Shown here: piece after piece, positions 1-7,477 of the stretch
How the letters are laid out: each line of letters begins with the position of its first letter
How positions within the stretch are numbered: position 1 is the stretch's first letter
Assembly: GCA_025353985.1 (NCBI GenBank)
Contig: JANXNT010000973.1
Span: 1-12,642 of the forward strand
Origin: Limnoglobus sp.
GTDB lineage: Bacteria; Planctomycetota; Planctomycetia; Gemmatales; Gemmataceae
Length of the DNA stretch: 12,642 nt
Direction: 5' to 3'
The notes under the pieces: generated by a model
Databases searched by the model: none
What the model saw: only the letters and a program-made list of their open reading frames with translations
What the model was told of the DNA's origin: nothing
Position numbers and translations under genes: made by a program

Positions 1-438
1 GCGAACCATCCGCTGAATCGCATCGGGTGACAGCCTGACATCCGCATCGAGAAACACGAGCAACGGGTGCCGCGCGTGTTGCGAAAGCACATAACAAGCG
101 TGTTGCTTGCCGGACCAACCGTGCGGCAACGTGGGTGCCATTTCGAGTCGAACTTGCGGGTATTTCAATTGAACATCGCGAACAATTTCCGCCGTGCGAT
201 CTTCGGAATGATCGTCGAGCACGATGCATTCCCATTCGACGCCACGGCTCGCGATGACGTGTTCGAGTGCAGCCAAGATCGAGACTTCCTCGTTTCGCGC
301 AGGGATCAATATCGACACGGCAGGTGGTTTCAAATCCGCATCGAATGCGGGCGGCGCTCGAAACAGGAAACGGTTACGCAAGTACAACAGGCTGGGAATT
401 AAGGCACAAATGAGCGCGATGATCGCGAAAGTGGTCAT
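1..438 (-). CDS. GT2 family glycosyltransferase, CrtQ-like (partial, C-terminus outside window)
   Basis: The first 146 codons of a family 2 glycosyltransferase; the gene runs off the left edge. Residues 1-20 form a hydrophobic N-terminal segment, probably a membrane anchor. The GT-A fold follows: SILIPARNEE at 42-51, LDDHSEDRT at 74-82, and the DxD-type metal/nucleotide-sugar motif LDAD at 130-133. The motif GWSGKQHAC (107-115) resembles the GW-GK--AC signature of CrtQ-like carotenoid glycosyltransferases. The start is well supported: a GGAGG on the minus strand (positions 452-448) sits 9 nt before the ATG. The ATG overlaps the TGA of the upstream acyltransferase gene (ATGA), which suggests translational coupling. 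By family and context it probably transfers a sugar to an oxidised carotenoid at the cytoplasmic membrane. Another lipid-linked acceptor cannot be excluded, because the acceptor-binding half is missing. Confidence 0.85.
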   Translation of the reverse strand, partial: MTTFAIIALICALIPSLLYLRNRFLFRAPPAFDADLKPPAVSILIPARNEEVSILAALEHVIASRGVEWECIVLDDHSEDRTAEIVRDVQLKYPQVRLEMAPTLPHGWSGKQHACYVLSQHARHPLLVFLDADVRLSPDAIQRMVR

Positions 439-1226
439 TTCGCGTCGCCTCCGTGTGCGGGCCGAAATGGCTGACGCGTGACGAACGCACGGACGCGGCG
501 AAAGAAATCGTACATCCCGCCGACACCCGCACGGCCCACGAGCAACGACGAAAATCGCTCCGGGTCGCGGCTCATCGCATCGCCGTTGAGAGCATCTAAT
601 GTCGCGGTGAGTGCGGCTTCAATTCGCGCCGTCCATTGCTTGCCGCTCTCGTTCGGAAAGTCTGCCACGCGGATCGGCTCGCCGATGCGAACGAGCGCTT
701 CCGGGGTGCGTTCGTTCCAGAATGCGTACTCGATGGCGATGGGCAAAACGATCGCTTGCGGGCATCGCGCCGCCAAGTGGCCCACGCCGGAACGCAACCC
801 GAGTGGCCGCGTTCGCACATCGGTGAATCGCCCTTGCGCGGTCACCCAGACGATGTTCTTCGGCACAACAAGAAGTGCGGTACCCATTCGCAGAAAGTCG
901 GCCGCCCCGCGATACGTATCGACGTCGACACCGAAGAAGCCGAGGCGGGAAAAAATGGGGTACTGCTTCAACATTTTCGCGTCGATAGCACCGTAGTGAA
1001 CGCGGTCCTCGAAGCGCATACTGATCGCGGTGCCGATCATCGGATCCCACCACGACGGGTGGTTCGTGACGATGAGTAAGGGGGCGATATCGGTCGGAAT
1101 GGCAGCGGAAGTTTTCGCGAGGTAGACCCCGTGAAAGTGCTTCCGCAAGTAGCGTAAGACGTAGCGTCGGAAGCCGTTGAATAACCAGATCCAACGGCGT
1201 GGAAACGCGAACGCCTCGTCGTTCAT
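435..1226 (-). CDS. PlsC-type lysophospholipid/glycolipid acyltransferase (CrtO-role candidate)
   Basis: A 263-residue 1-acyl-glycerol-3-phosphate acyltransferase-family protein. Motif I (HX4D) is NHPSWWD near residues 55-61, with the catalytic His and Asp present. Motif II is FFGVDVDTYRGA near 96-107. Around 129-146 a TAQGRFTDVR block stands where many PlsC proteins have EGTR. There is no signal peptide, and a hydrophobic/aromatic N-terminal stretch (WIWLF) may lie on the membrane. The reading frame is open for 63 further codons upstream, but those lie inside the preceding desaturase gene. The ATG at 1226 forms a 4-nt ATGA overlap with that gene's TGA and gives a normal family length. Between a carotenoid desaturase and a CrtQ-like glycosyltransferase, the likely job is acylation of the carotenoid sugar, the step done by the unrelated CrtO in Staphylococcus. 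This role is inferred from context; the family alone would equally allow phospholipid acylation. Confidence 0.82.
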   Translation of the reverse strand: MNDEAFAFPRRWIWLFNGFRRYVLRYLRKHFHGVYLAKTSAAIPTDIAPLLIVTNHPSWWDPMIGTAISMRFEDRVHYGAIDAKMLKQYPIFSRLGFFGVDVDTYRGAADFLRMGTALLVVPKNIVWVTAQGRFTDVRTRPLGLRSGVGHLAARCPQAIVLPIAIEYAFWNERTPEALVRIGEPIRVADFPNESGKQWTARIEAALTATLDALNGDAMSRDPERFSSLLVGRAGVGGMYDFFRRVRAFVTRQPFRPAHGGDAK

Positions 1227-2794
1227 CGCGCCGCGCCTACGAGCGTGTCGGTCGGCGAATTCGCCACGGTGCCATCCTTGTCGAGCGTGTCGGCGGCGAT
1301 CCAGCCGGACATCAGCACCATCGGCATTCCAGGCCCGGGGTGTGCTGCCCCACCCGCGAGGTACAGGCCCTTGAGGTCGGGCGAACGATTCGCGGGCTTG
1401 AACGCCCCGAGCCATTTACCGTGGCTTGCCAGTCCGTAAATCGCGCCGTTGAGCACGCGGTACCGGTCGTGGATATCCTGCGGCGTCAGCGTCGCCTCGA
1501 ACACGATGCGGTCTTCAATGTCGGGCATCTTCCCGGTCGTTTTCAGCTTATTCAAAATGACACGACGATACTCCGGCAGCATTTTCGACCAATCGTGATG
1601 CGGTCGCAGGAACGGCGTGTGAACCAAAATATAGAGTGCCTCACCACCGGGCGGGGCCGTCGCCGGTTCGGTCGTCGCAGTCGCGGCGATGTAACACGAG
1701 GGGTCCGGCGCGGGTTCGCCCTTGCGGTAGATGTACTCGAATTCCTCTTCGGGATCGCGGGAGAACACGAAGTTGTGGTGCTGTAGATGCTCGTACTTTT
1801 TCTTGAGGCCGAGGTACATCACGACGCCCGAACAGGCGGGTTCGTAAGTTCGGCGGCGGTTGAACTTCGCGACCGCCTTTGGTGCCGCCCCGTTGATGAG
1901 TTCGCGGTGCGTCCGCACGGAATCGGCATTGGAGACGATCGCAGCACAATCGAAGCGCTCGCCAACTTCTGTCTCGACACCAGTTACTGACAGGCCATCC
2001 TCAGCGACCGCGATTTTGCGAATGCCGGTTTCGGTGCGATACTCGACGCCGAGTTCGCGGCCGAGTTTCACGAGTGCCTCCGGTACGGCCCGTGTGCCGC
2101 CGACGGGGTACCAGATGCCTTCTTCGGTTTGCATATGCGCGATGCTACAAAGCACGGCGGGCGACGATTCGGGGCACGAACCGACATATTGCGTGAAGTG
2201 GTCGATCATTTGCGCGACCCGTGGGTCAGCCACGTACTTACGCACCGTGCCCGATACCGAGTGGCCCATTCGCATACTCATGACGTCGCCGAGAATCTTC
2301 GCGGAGAACCCTGCTTTGAAGTCGACCATGTCGCCGATGCCGCCGATCGACTTCCAGAAAAAATATTTCTCGGACACCGTGTGCAGACGATCCGAAAGTT
2401 TCAGAAACTCACGGTAGCCTTTCGAATTGCCGGGTGCGAAGCGATCCAGTGAGTCCGCCATGCTGTCGACGTTTTCGACGAGATCGAGCACGGTATCGTC
2501 GCTGAAGAAGCAGCGCCATTGCGGGTCGAGGCGGATGAGTTGCAGGTAATCGTCGAGGTTCCGCCCGGCTTCGGCGAAGATCTTTCGCAGCACGTTCGGG
2601 ATCGTCAGGATCGTCGGCCCCATGTCGAACCGGAAGCCAGCCTTCGACAGTTGTGCCGCTTTGCCACCGAGCCACGCGGATTTTTCAAACACGGTCACGC
2701 TGTAGCCGCGTGCCGCCAGGGTACACGCCGACGCCAGCCCCGCAAGGCCACTACCAATCACTGCGATCCGCCGATTATCCAGATTCACGTACAT
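1223..2794 (-). CDS. CrtI/CrtN/CrtP-family FAD-dependent carotenoid desaturase or oxidase
   Basis: A 523-residue flavoprotein of the phytoene-desaturase superfamily. The N-terminal Rossmann motif GSGLAG is at 14-19, with the ribose-binding acid E37, then GGKAA at 43-47 and FDMGPTILTIP at 56-66. The C-terminal FAD signature GGAAHPGPGMP is at about 481-491, followed by a hydrophobic helix. Length is normal for the family (about 490-530). It lies 25 nt after the stop of a second family member and shares an ATGA overlap with the next gene, so it is an internal operon gene. Start choice: the ATG at 2794 is annotated, but GGGAG (minus strand 2801-2797) is only 2 nt away from it and stands 8 nt before an in-frame GTG at 2788, which may be the true start. 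An upstream GTG at 2863 would overlap the previous gene. Substrate and product cannot be read from sequence; by analogy with CrtN/CrtP pairs it may be either the desaturase or the terminal oxidase. Confidence 0.88.
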   Translation of the reverse strand: MYVNLDNRRIAVIGSGLAGLASACTLAARGYSVTVFEKSAWLGGKAAQLSKAGFRFDMGPTILTIPNVLRKIFAEAGRNLDDYLQLIRLDPQWRCFFSDDTVLDLVENVDSMADSLDRFAPGNSKGYREFLKLSDRLHTVSEKYFFWKSIGGIGDMVDFKAGFSAKILGDVMSMRMGHSVSGTVRKYVADPRVAQMIDHFTQYVGSCPESSPAVLCSIAHMQTEEGIWYPVGGTRAVPEALVKLGRELGVEYRTETGIRKIAVAEDGLSVTGVETEVGERFDCAAIVSNADSVRTHRELINGAAPKAVAKFNRRRTYEPACSGVVMYLGLKKKYEHLQHHNFVFSRDPEEEFEYIYRKGEPAPDPSCYIAATATTEPATAPPGGEALYILVHTPFLRPHHDWSKMLPEYRRVILNKLKTTGKMPDIEDRIVFEATLTPQDIHDRYRVLNGAIYGLASHGKWLGAFKPANRSPDLKGLYLAGGAAHPGPGMPMVLMSGWIAADTLDKDGTVANSPTDTLVGAAR

Positions 2795-2819
2795 GGCTCC
2801 CAACGACAAAGGTGTATGG

Positions 2820-4403
2820 TCAAGATACGACGGCAGCCGGTTGGTTGGCTTCTTCCAGACCACTGGCGTCGAGTGACAGATCGTTCAACAACAAGCGGCT
2901 GGTGATTCGTGCCGATTCGTAAATCACGGGCAGGCCACTGCCGGGGTGCGTGCCACCGCCGACAAGGTACACGCCTTCGACATCGTCAAAGCGGTTCCGT
3001 GGCCGCAGGTGCAACATCTGCCCGAGGTTGTGTGCCAAGTTAAACGTCGCACCGCGATACACTTCGTACTGATTCTGCCAGTCCGCGGGCGTGACGACTT
3101 TCTCGTAGCGAATGCGTTTCTCGATGCCTTTGATGCCGATTTTCTCCAACTGCTTCAGTATTTTCGCACGGAACGCCGGGGCTTCCTTCGTCCAGTCGAC
3201 GTTCTCGTTCATGTTCGTGACGGGTGCGAGAATGTAGATCGTGCTCATCCCCTTCGGTGCCAGCGTGCTATCGGTGACGCTCGCATTTTGTACGTAGAAG
3301 GAGGTATCGTCGGTGAGCTTGTGCTCGGTTTCGATATCTTTTAAATTTTGCACGTAGTCAGCAGATGTATAGATCGTGTGGTGGCTAATATCGTCGTAGC
3401 GACCTTCGATGCCGAGATACATCATGAAGGTCGAACACGAAAACTTCTTCTTGGCGATCTTTTTGTCGGTCCAGTTACGGCGGAGATTATTCGGTATGAG
3501 CTTGCTGGCGGCCTGTGCGAAGTCCGCGTTCATGACGACGGCATCGGAACGATATTCGCCCGCATCGGTCCGCACGCCGACGGCTTTCCGGCCTTCGAAG
3601 AGAATCTTTTCGACCGATTCGCCGAGTGAAATCTCGACGCCCATCTCGCGGGCGATTCGTGCCATCCCTTCGGAGACGGCATTGCAGCCACCGATCGGAT
3701 GCCAGACGCCGAACTCGTATTCGAGGTACGAAAGGATCGAAAACAAGCTCGGGCAGTTGAACGGCGACATGCCGAGATACTTCGACTGAAACGCGAACGC
3801 GAGCCGGATGCGTGGGTCTTCGAAGTAGCGATTGAGTTCGCCATCGAGCGACTTCCACGGTCGCAAAATCGGCAGTAACTTCAACAGGCTCAGTTTGAAT
3901 AAATCTTTCCAACCGCTGAACGGGCTTTCCAGTACGGGGCGAAACGCTTCGAGCTTCGTGCGGTTTTCGCTAATAAATCGCCGCACGTTCCCCGCGTCGG
4001 CGACCGAGATTTTCCGCACTTCGGCTTCCATCTTGTCGAGGTTCGGCGTGCAAAGTAGCTCGCCACCGGAACCGAACAGAATGCGATACTGTGGGTCCAG
4101 TCGCACCATCGGAATTTCGCGGTGCAAGTCACGACCGATTAGCCGAAAAATTCGTTCGAGTACCGTCGGATAAAGGAAAAATGTCGGGCCAAGGTCGAAG
4201 CGGAAACCATCCGCTTCGATTTTGGAACAGCGTCCGCCAACTTGGGGCAGTCGCTCGATGATGCGCACCTTGACGCCGGAGTTTGCGAGTAACAATGCGG
4301 CAGCCAACCCGCCAGGGCCGGCACCGATGATGGTGACCGACTTCGTGCGTTTGCCATCGACGTGTGGCGAGGTCCGTTCGGGTGCGAAAGCGGTGGTTAA
4401 CAT
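2820..4403 (-). CDS. crtI: CrtI/CrtN-family carotenoid desaturase, first gene of the operon
   Basis: A 527-residue FAD-dependent desaturase of the phytoene/dehydrosqualene type. It has GAGPGG at 27-32, E50 as ribose-binding acid, GGRCS at 56-60, DLGPTFFLYP at 70-79, the mid-protein block GVWHPIGGC, and the C-terminal FAD motif GGGTHPGSGLP at about 482-492. The family introduces conjugated double bonds into C30 or C40 polyenes at the membrane surface. The chosen ATG (4403) leaves a short polar leader before the Rossmann strand. A GTG at 4445 would add 14 residues, and its upstream bases do not look like a ribosome binding site. Before 4403 there is only a weak GGAAAA (4411-4406). It clearly differs from the downstream paralogue in both FAD-signature regions, so this is not a recent duplication. 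Two such enzymes next to glycosyl- and acyltransferases point to a modified acyclic carotenoid. The gene symbol is given at family level; crtN may be the better name if the substrate is C30. Confidence 0.9.
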   Translation of the reverse strand: MLTTAFAPERTSPHVDGKRTKSVTIIGAGPGGLAAALLLANSGVKVRIIERLPQVGGRCSKIEADGFRFDLGPTFFLYPTVLERIFRLIGRDLHREIPMVRLDPQYRILFGSGGELLCTPNLDKMEAEVRKISVADAGNVRRFISENRTKLEAFRPVLESPFSGWKDLFKLSLLKLLPILRPWKSLDGELNRYFEDPRIRLAFAFQSKYLGMSPFNCPSLFSILSYLEYEFGVWHPIGGCNAVSEGMARIAREMGVEISLGESVEKILFEGRKAVGVRTDAGEYRSDAVVMNADFAQAASKLIPNNLRRNWTDKKIAKKKFSCSTFMMYLGIEGRYDDISHHTIYTSADYVQNLKDIETEHKLTDDTSFYVQNASVTDSTLAPKGMSTIYILAPVTNMNENVDWTKEAPAFRAKILKQLEKIGIKGIEKRIRYEKVVTPADWQNQYEVYRGATFNLAHNLGQMLHLRPRNRFDDVEGVYLVGGGTHPGSGLPVIYESARITSRLLLNDLSLDASGLEEANQPAAVVS

Positions 4404-4565
4404 GGTTTTCCGTGTCGTTCTTGCGGCAATCACCAATACGTTCACATATTAGGTGGGAATCGAACGCGGATTTCCACTTTCCGCGCCACGGTTTCCGGAC
4501 AAAGAGAGACACAGGTTGTACGCACGTCGAGAGCGGTGCGTTAATTTTTGCGGACAGGTGCCCGA
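4404..4565. other. Intergenic region between the GH38-like gene and the carotenoid operon
   Basis: This 162-nt non-coding gap separates two minus-strand genes, so it should hold the end of the GH38-like transcript and the start of the carotenoid transcript. It contains two short perfect inverted repeats (4465-4485 and 4520-4541) and a TAATAT hexamer on the minus strand (4451-4446). I see no strong minus-strand intrinsic terminator: neither hairpin is followed by a T-run in the minus direction. Confidence 0.6.
4446..4485 (-). promoter_or_regulatory. Weak promoter/operator candidate for the carotenoid operon
   Basis: On the minus strand, TAATAT (4451-4446) matches 4 of 6 positions of a TATAAT -10 box, about 43 nt before the ATG at 4403. 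No recognisable TTGACA lies 16-18 nt upstream. Instead that spot overlaps a perfect 6-bp inverted repeat, CGCGGA and TCCGCG with a 9-nt loop (4465-4485). A repeat in the -35 area could be an operator or an mRNA-independent accident. The call is by eye only. Confidence 0.22.
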
Positions 4566-7397
4566 TTATTGCCAGTCGGCTTGCAAGGTTAGCAGTTCAC
4601 TGGCGGAAAATTCGATTGGGATTGCGCCTTCGTTGATTGCGATCTCGCTGAGTTTCTGCCCGGTGATGTCGATGAGCGTGGCGACGCTGGGGTCGCGGGC
4701 GAAGCGGAGTTCGGCGGCACCCGCGTAACCGGATGTCTCGACGAAGCGTGCGGCCACGGCGCGGGAATTTCCTTCGCTGGGCGTCGTTGGGCGTAGCGAT
4801 GTCATCAGCAGGCTCGGCATGTCGATGGCGGCGAGCCAGCCAGTGGCTCCGATGTGCGGCGGGCCTTTCGTCGTCTCGATAATCGGGGCGGGTGCGACCC
4901 AGCCGCTCGCGGTTTGCATAGGGTGTTCGCGGTCTGCGGCAATCAACACATCGAATGTCGTTTCCGTTTCGCCCTCGGTAATCAGCACCAAATCGATCGT
5001 GCGTTTGTCGTGGCGCTGCACGAATGGCAATCCGCCGGTAAACAAAAATGTGCGCTCGGCCGCGAGGCGAAATTCGATGTAATCGGGCGATACGGGTCGC
5101 GGATACGCGCTCAGCGAGTTCGTGCCGTTGACGCCGCGGAAGGTGGCCATGCGTTCGTCGCGGCAACCGAAGCGGGCACCGTAAAAGGCGTGCCACGGAT
5201 AGCCGGTCGGTTTGTGAATCGGCTGAATTTCGATGCGCAATTCGAGAACGGGCCTGCCCACCCAGGCGCGAATGCGTTGGCGGAAGTTCGCGAGCGGGGC
5301 ATCGTGCTCGTCGACGACTTGCCCATCGCTCGTCACTTCGCCGTAGGCGGCCCCGGCGTGCGTGACGGTCACGGCGGTGGCTTTCATGCGACTGCCGGGG
5401 TTGAACACTAACATCTGCCCAAGGCGATTGATGCGGGTGCGCACGTCGCGGAACGCACGCAGGCCACCAGTGATCGGGTCGAGTGTCGCTTCGAAAAACT
5501 CGTTGCGAACGGTCGTTCCGTCGGCGGTCTTGATGCGTGGCTTCGGCGGTGACAGCCGGGCGTCCCCTTTCGGGAACCACGCGAAGCCGAGGCCGGGCAC
5601 CTCGACGACAACGCTCGCTTTACCCGCTTCCCACTCGCTCGCTTTCACGGGTCCATCGAGCGCGATCGGCCCCGGTTGGTCCGCGAGTTCGAGTGTAATC
5701 CGTCGCGTGAAACTACACGGATTGAACGCGAGGAACCCCGGTTTCGCGTCGACCGAACGAACCTGAATCCGCTCCGCGAGTTTCTTCGCCCACGACGATT
5801 CTTGCGCGATCACCTTCGGCAAAAGTTCATCAATTTGCGTGGCTTCGCCGAGTTCCGGCCCGCGCGTTTCGATGGCGTCTTCGAGTGCGTGTAGCTGCTT
5901 CAGTTCGCTTGCTTCGGCTTCGGTTTCGTTCGTTAACGAGCGATAGAGTGCCGCAATCGCGAGGACGCCATCGACGCGACGACGGGCGCGGAGGTGGGCG
6001 GCGAAGCCGCTGACGGGATCGGGCCGGTGGCGGTTCGTCGTGCGTTCGTCGAGGTAGTCGGCGAAGAATTCATCGGGGTTCGCGGCCCCGGCGTAATCGC
6101 CCGCGTGGATTTCGGCAAAGTACCGGCTCAGGTTCGTGGGAGTGCCGAGTACCGGTGCGAGTTCGCCGAGCGCGAGGTAGTCGATGTAGCCCGCGCCGCC
6201 GGTGCCGCCCTTGTGCAAAAGTGCCACCGTCGGCGTCGAGTCGTGCGTGATGCCCTGATGGATGAGATACGCCAGGTTGAAGAACGTCTGCCCGTCGTTC
6301 GCGGGGTGCGGGTCGCGGGTGAACGCCTCGATCGATTTGCCATCGGGGCCGGACCACGTGACGACGGCGGAGTAGCGACTCGGAACGAGCGCGCCATCGA
6401 AGCTGACCGCCACCGCGTGGCGATACCCGGCGAGTTGCAACCACGATGGCAATTGCGGGTGGTACGCCGAACGACGGCGTGCATACACCGTCGGCTCCGA
6501 ACCGAACAGCTTGCGGACGGTTTCACGGCCCGTACGCAAGTTCCAGAGTTGCGATTCGATTGGCAGGAGTGCATCGTCGCGGTCGCGGAACGCCCCGACG
6601 CACAAGTCCGCTGATGCGGGCAAGTCCGCAGGCACGCGCGCTTTCAGTTCCGCGAAACGTTCGGGGTGATCGATGGACATTTTTTCGAGATCGTCGGCGG
6701 AAATAATAACCGAAACGGGAACGTTCGCCGCAAGGGCCGCAGGCCAGGCTTGATCGGGGTGCGCCGGATCGCGCATGATCCATTCCATGAGGTGGATCGT
6801 GCCGGAACTTGCGCCTTCGCGGGCCACCTGCAACCGCTTCGCGGCATCGCGCAGTTTCTCGCGCGCTTCGCTTTCGCCATCGGGTCGCAATGCCGCTTCC
6901 ACGGCGGCGGAAACATCGGCCCAGAAGCCGTCGGCGTCGAGGAGTTTATCGTGGCTCATCGCGTCGAACAGCGTGTCTACCATGAGGTAGCCGTAGCCCA
7001 ACCCGGCGAACGATCCGACGAGCGAATCGGAGAGCGCCAGATGCGGTTCGGGCGTGCCGCGTTCGCGCAGTGCTGCACGCATATTCGCGAAAGTTTCCGT
7101 ACGGCACGCGGTCGAACGGAAGGCGATGGCGTTGGCACTTGAGGCACGTGCCAGCCAGTCGTCGGGCTGGTACAGCGTCGGCCCTTCGGCCACCGCATAC
7201 ACGAAGTTTTCCGCAGGCAGATCGTGATCGTACGACGATGCGGGTAGCGGGGGGCGAATCGCGTTCTGGAGGACCGCCGGGTGCCAAAGTGCGGCATGGC
7301 CGTTCAACCACGCAGCGGTTTCGTCCGCGTTCAACGTAACCGGGTACGAGGTCGGCGGGCGATACGGCGAGAGTAGGAAAATCTGTCGTGCGGTCAT
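4566..7397 (-). CDS. Large GH38-like (alpha-mannosidase-fold) protein, probably catalytically degenerate
   Basis: A 943-residue protein with no signal peptide. The C-terminal third looks like the beta-sandwich part of GH38 alpha-mannosidases: NEFFEATLDPITGGL near 628-642 matches the family's NEFY-V-LDP-TGGI-type strand-turn, followed by beta-rich sequence to the end. In the N-terminal part, HPQLPSWLQLAGYRHAVA (313-330) followed by P-x7-W-x-GPDGKSIEAF resembles the GH38 segment LPQIL--AGI...W-G-DGS-I-A. However, the preceding residues are ARRRSAY rather than the usual DxFG carrying the nucleophile Asp. The N-terminus also lacks the HxHWD zinc motif and reads SPYRPPTSYP. It may therefore be an inactive relative, a carbohydrate-binding protein, or a divergent enzyme. 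The ATG at 7397 is taken because nothing longer is open. It is transcribed divergently from the chaperone module, and its link to the carotenoid genes, if any, is positional only. Confidence 0.72.
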   Translation of the reverse strand: MTARQIFLLSPYRPPTSYPVTLNADETAAWLNGHAALWHPAVLQNAIRPPLPASSYDHDLPAENFVYAVAEGPTLYQPDDWLARASSANAIAFRSTACRTETFANMRAALRERGTPEPHLALSDSLVGSFAGLGYGYLMVDTLFDAMSHDKLLDADGFWADVSAAVEAALRPDGESEAREKLRDAAKRLQVAREGASSGTIHLMEWIMRDPAHPDQAWPAALAANVPVSVIISADDLEKMSIDHPERFAELKARVPADLPASADLCVGAFRDRDDALLPIESQLWNLRTGRETVRKLFGSEPTVYARRRSAYHPQLPSWLQLAGYRHAVAVSFDGALVPSRYSAVVTWSGPDGKSIEAFTRDPHPANDGQTFFNLAYLIHQGITHDSTPTVALLHKGGTGGAGYIDYLALGELAPVLGTPTNLSRYFAEIHAGDYAGAANPDEFFADYLDERTTNRHRPDPVSGFAAHLRARRRVDGVLAIAALYRSLTNETEAEASELKQLHALEDAIETRGPELGEATQIDELLPKVIAQESSWAKKLAERIQVRSVDAKPGFLAFNPCSFTRRITLELADQPGPIALDGPVKASEWEAGKASVVVEVPGLGFAWFPKGDARLSPPKPRIKTADGTTVRNEFFEATLDPITGGLRAFRDVRTRINRLGQMLVFNPGSRMKATAVTVTHAGAAYGEVTSDGQVVDEHDAPLANFRQRIRAWVGRPVLELRIEIQPIHKPTGYPWHAFYGARFGCRDERMATFRGVNGTNSLSAYPRPVSPDYIEFRLAAERTFLFTGGLPFVQRHDKRTIDLVLITEGETETTFDVLIAADREHPMQTASGWVAPAPIIETTKGPPHIGATGWLAAIDMPSLLMTSLRPTTPSEGNSRAVAARFVETSGYAGAAELRFARDPSVATLIDITGQKLSEIAINEGAIPIEFSASELLTLQADWQ

Positions 7398-7477
7398 GGC
7401 GTTTCGCGTTCGGATGGCGTGTGTAGTCGCAAGCGGGTTCCGGTTATATTACATACACGAATCACGGAGTTGCAGTT
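7398..7477. promoter_or_regulatory. Divergent intergenic region with shared AT-rich promoter core
   Basis: An 80-nt gap between head-to-head genes, so both promoters must lie here or within the flanking genes. A single AT island stands out in otherwise GC-rich DNA. On the plus strand TATATT (7445-7450) matches 5 of 6 of a -10 box, 27 nt before the GTG start at 7478. On the minus strand TAATAT (7451-7446) overlaps it. No convincing -35 box is visible for either direction, so an alternative sigma factor or activator is possible. Confidence 0.4.
7466..7469 (+). promoter_or_regulatory. Shine-Dalgarno GGAG deciding a GTG start
   Basis: GGAG lies 8 nt upstream of the GTG at 7478. This ideal spacing supports GTG as the start codon of the TPR-like gene, because no ATG lies in frame nearby upstream. 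Confidence 0.65.

Noticed and set aside
435..1415. A 326-residue version of the acyltransferase starting at 1415
   Set aside because: The first 63 codons are Arg-rich, lie wholly inside the desaturase gene, and have no acyltransferase similarity. The ATGA start at 1226 gives the normal family size.
1199..1786. A 195-residue plus-strand open frame opposite the second desaturase
   Set aside because: It is antisense to well-conserved CrtI-family sequence and rich in Arg/Val/Gly without motifs.
4520..4550. Plus-strand intrinsic-terminator-like hairpin (6-bp stem followed by TAATTTTT)
   Set aside because: No plus-strand gene ends here, since both neighbours are on the minus strand. The stem is short with a 10-nt loop, so it is more likely chance or at most an antisense stop.
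4597..5580. A 327-residue minus-strand open frame in another phase of the GH38-like gene
   Set aside because: Its extremely Arg/His-rich composition is typical of an out-of-frame reading, while the 943-residue frame is continuous with plausible composition.
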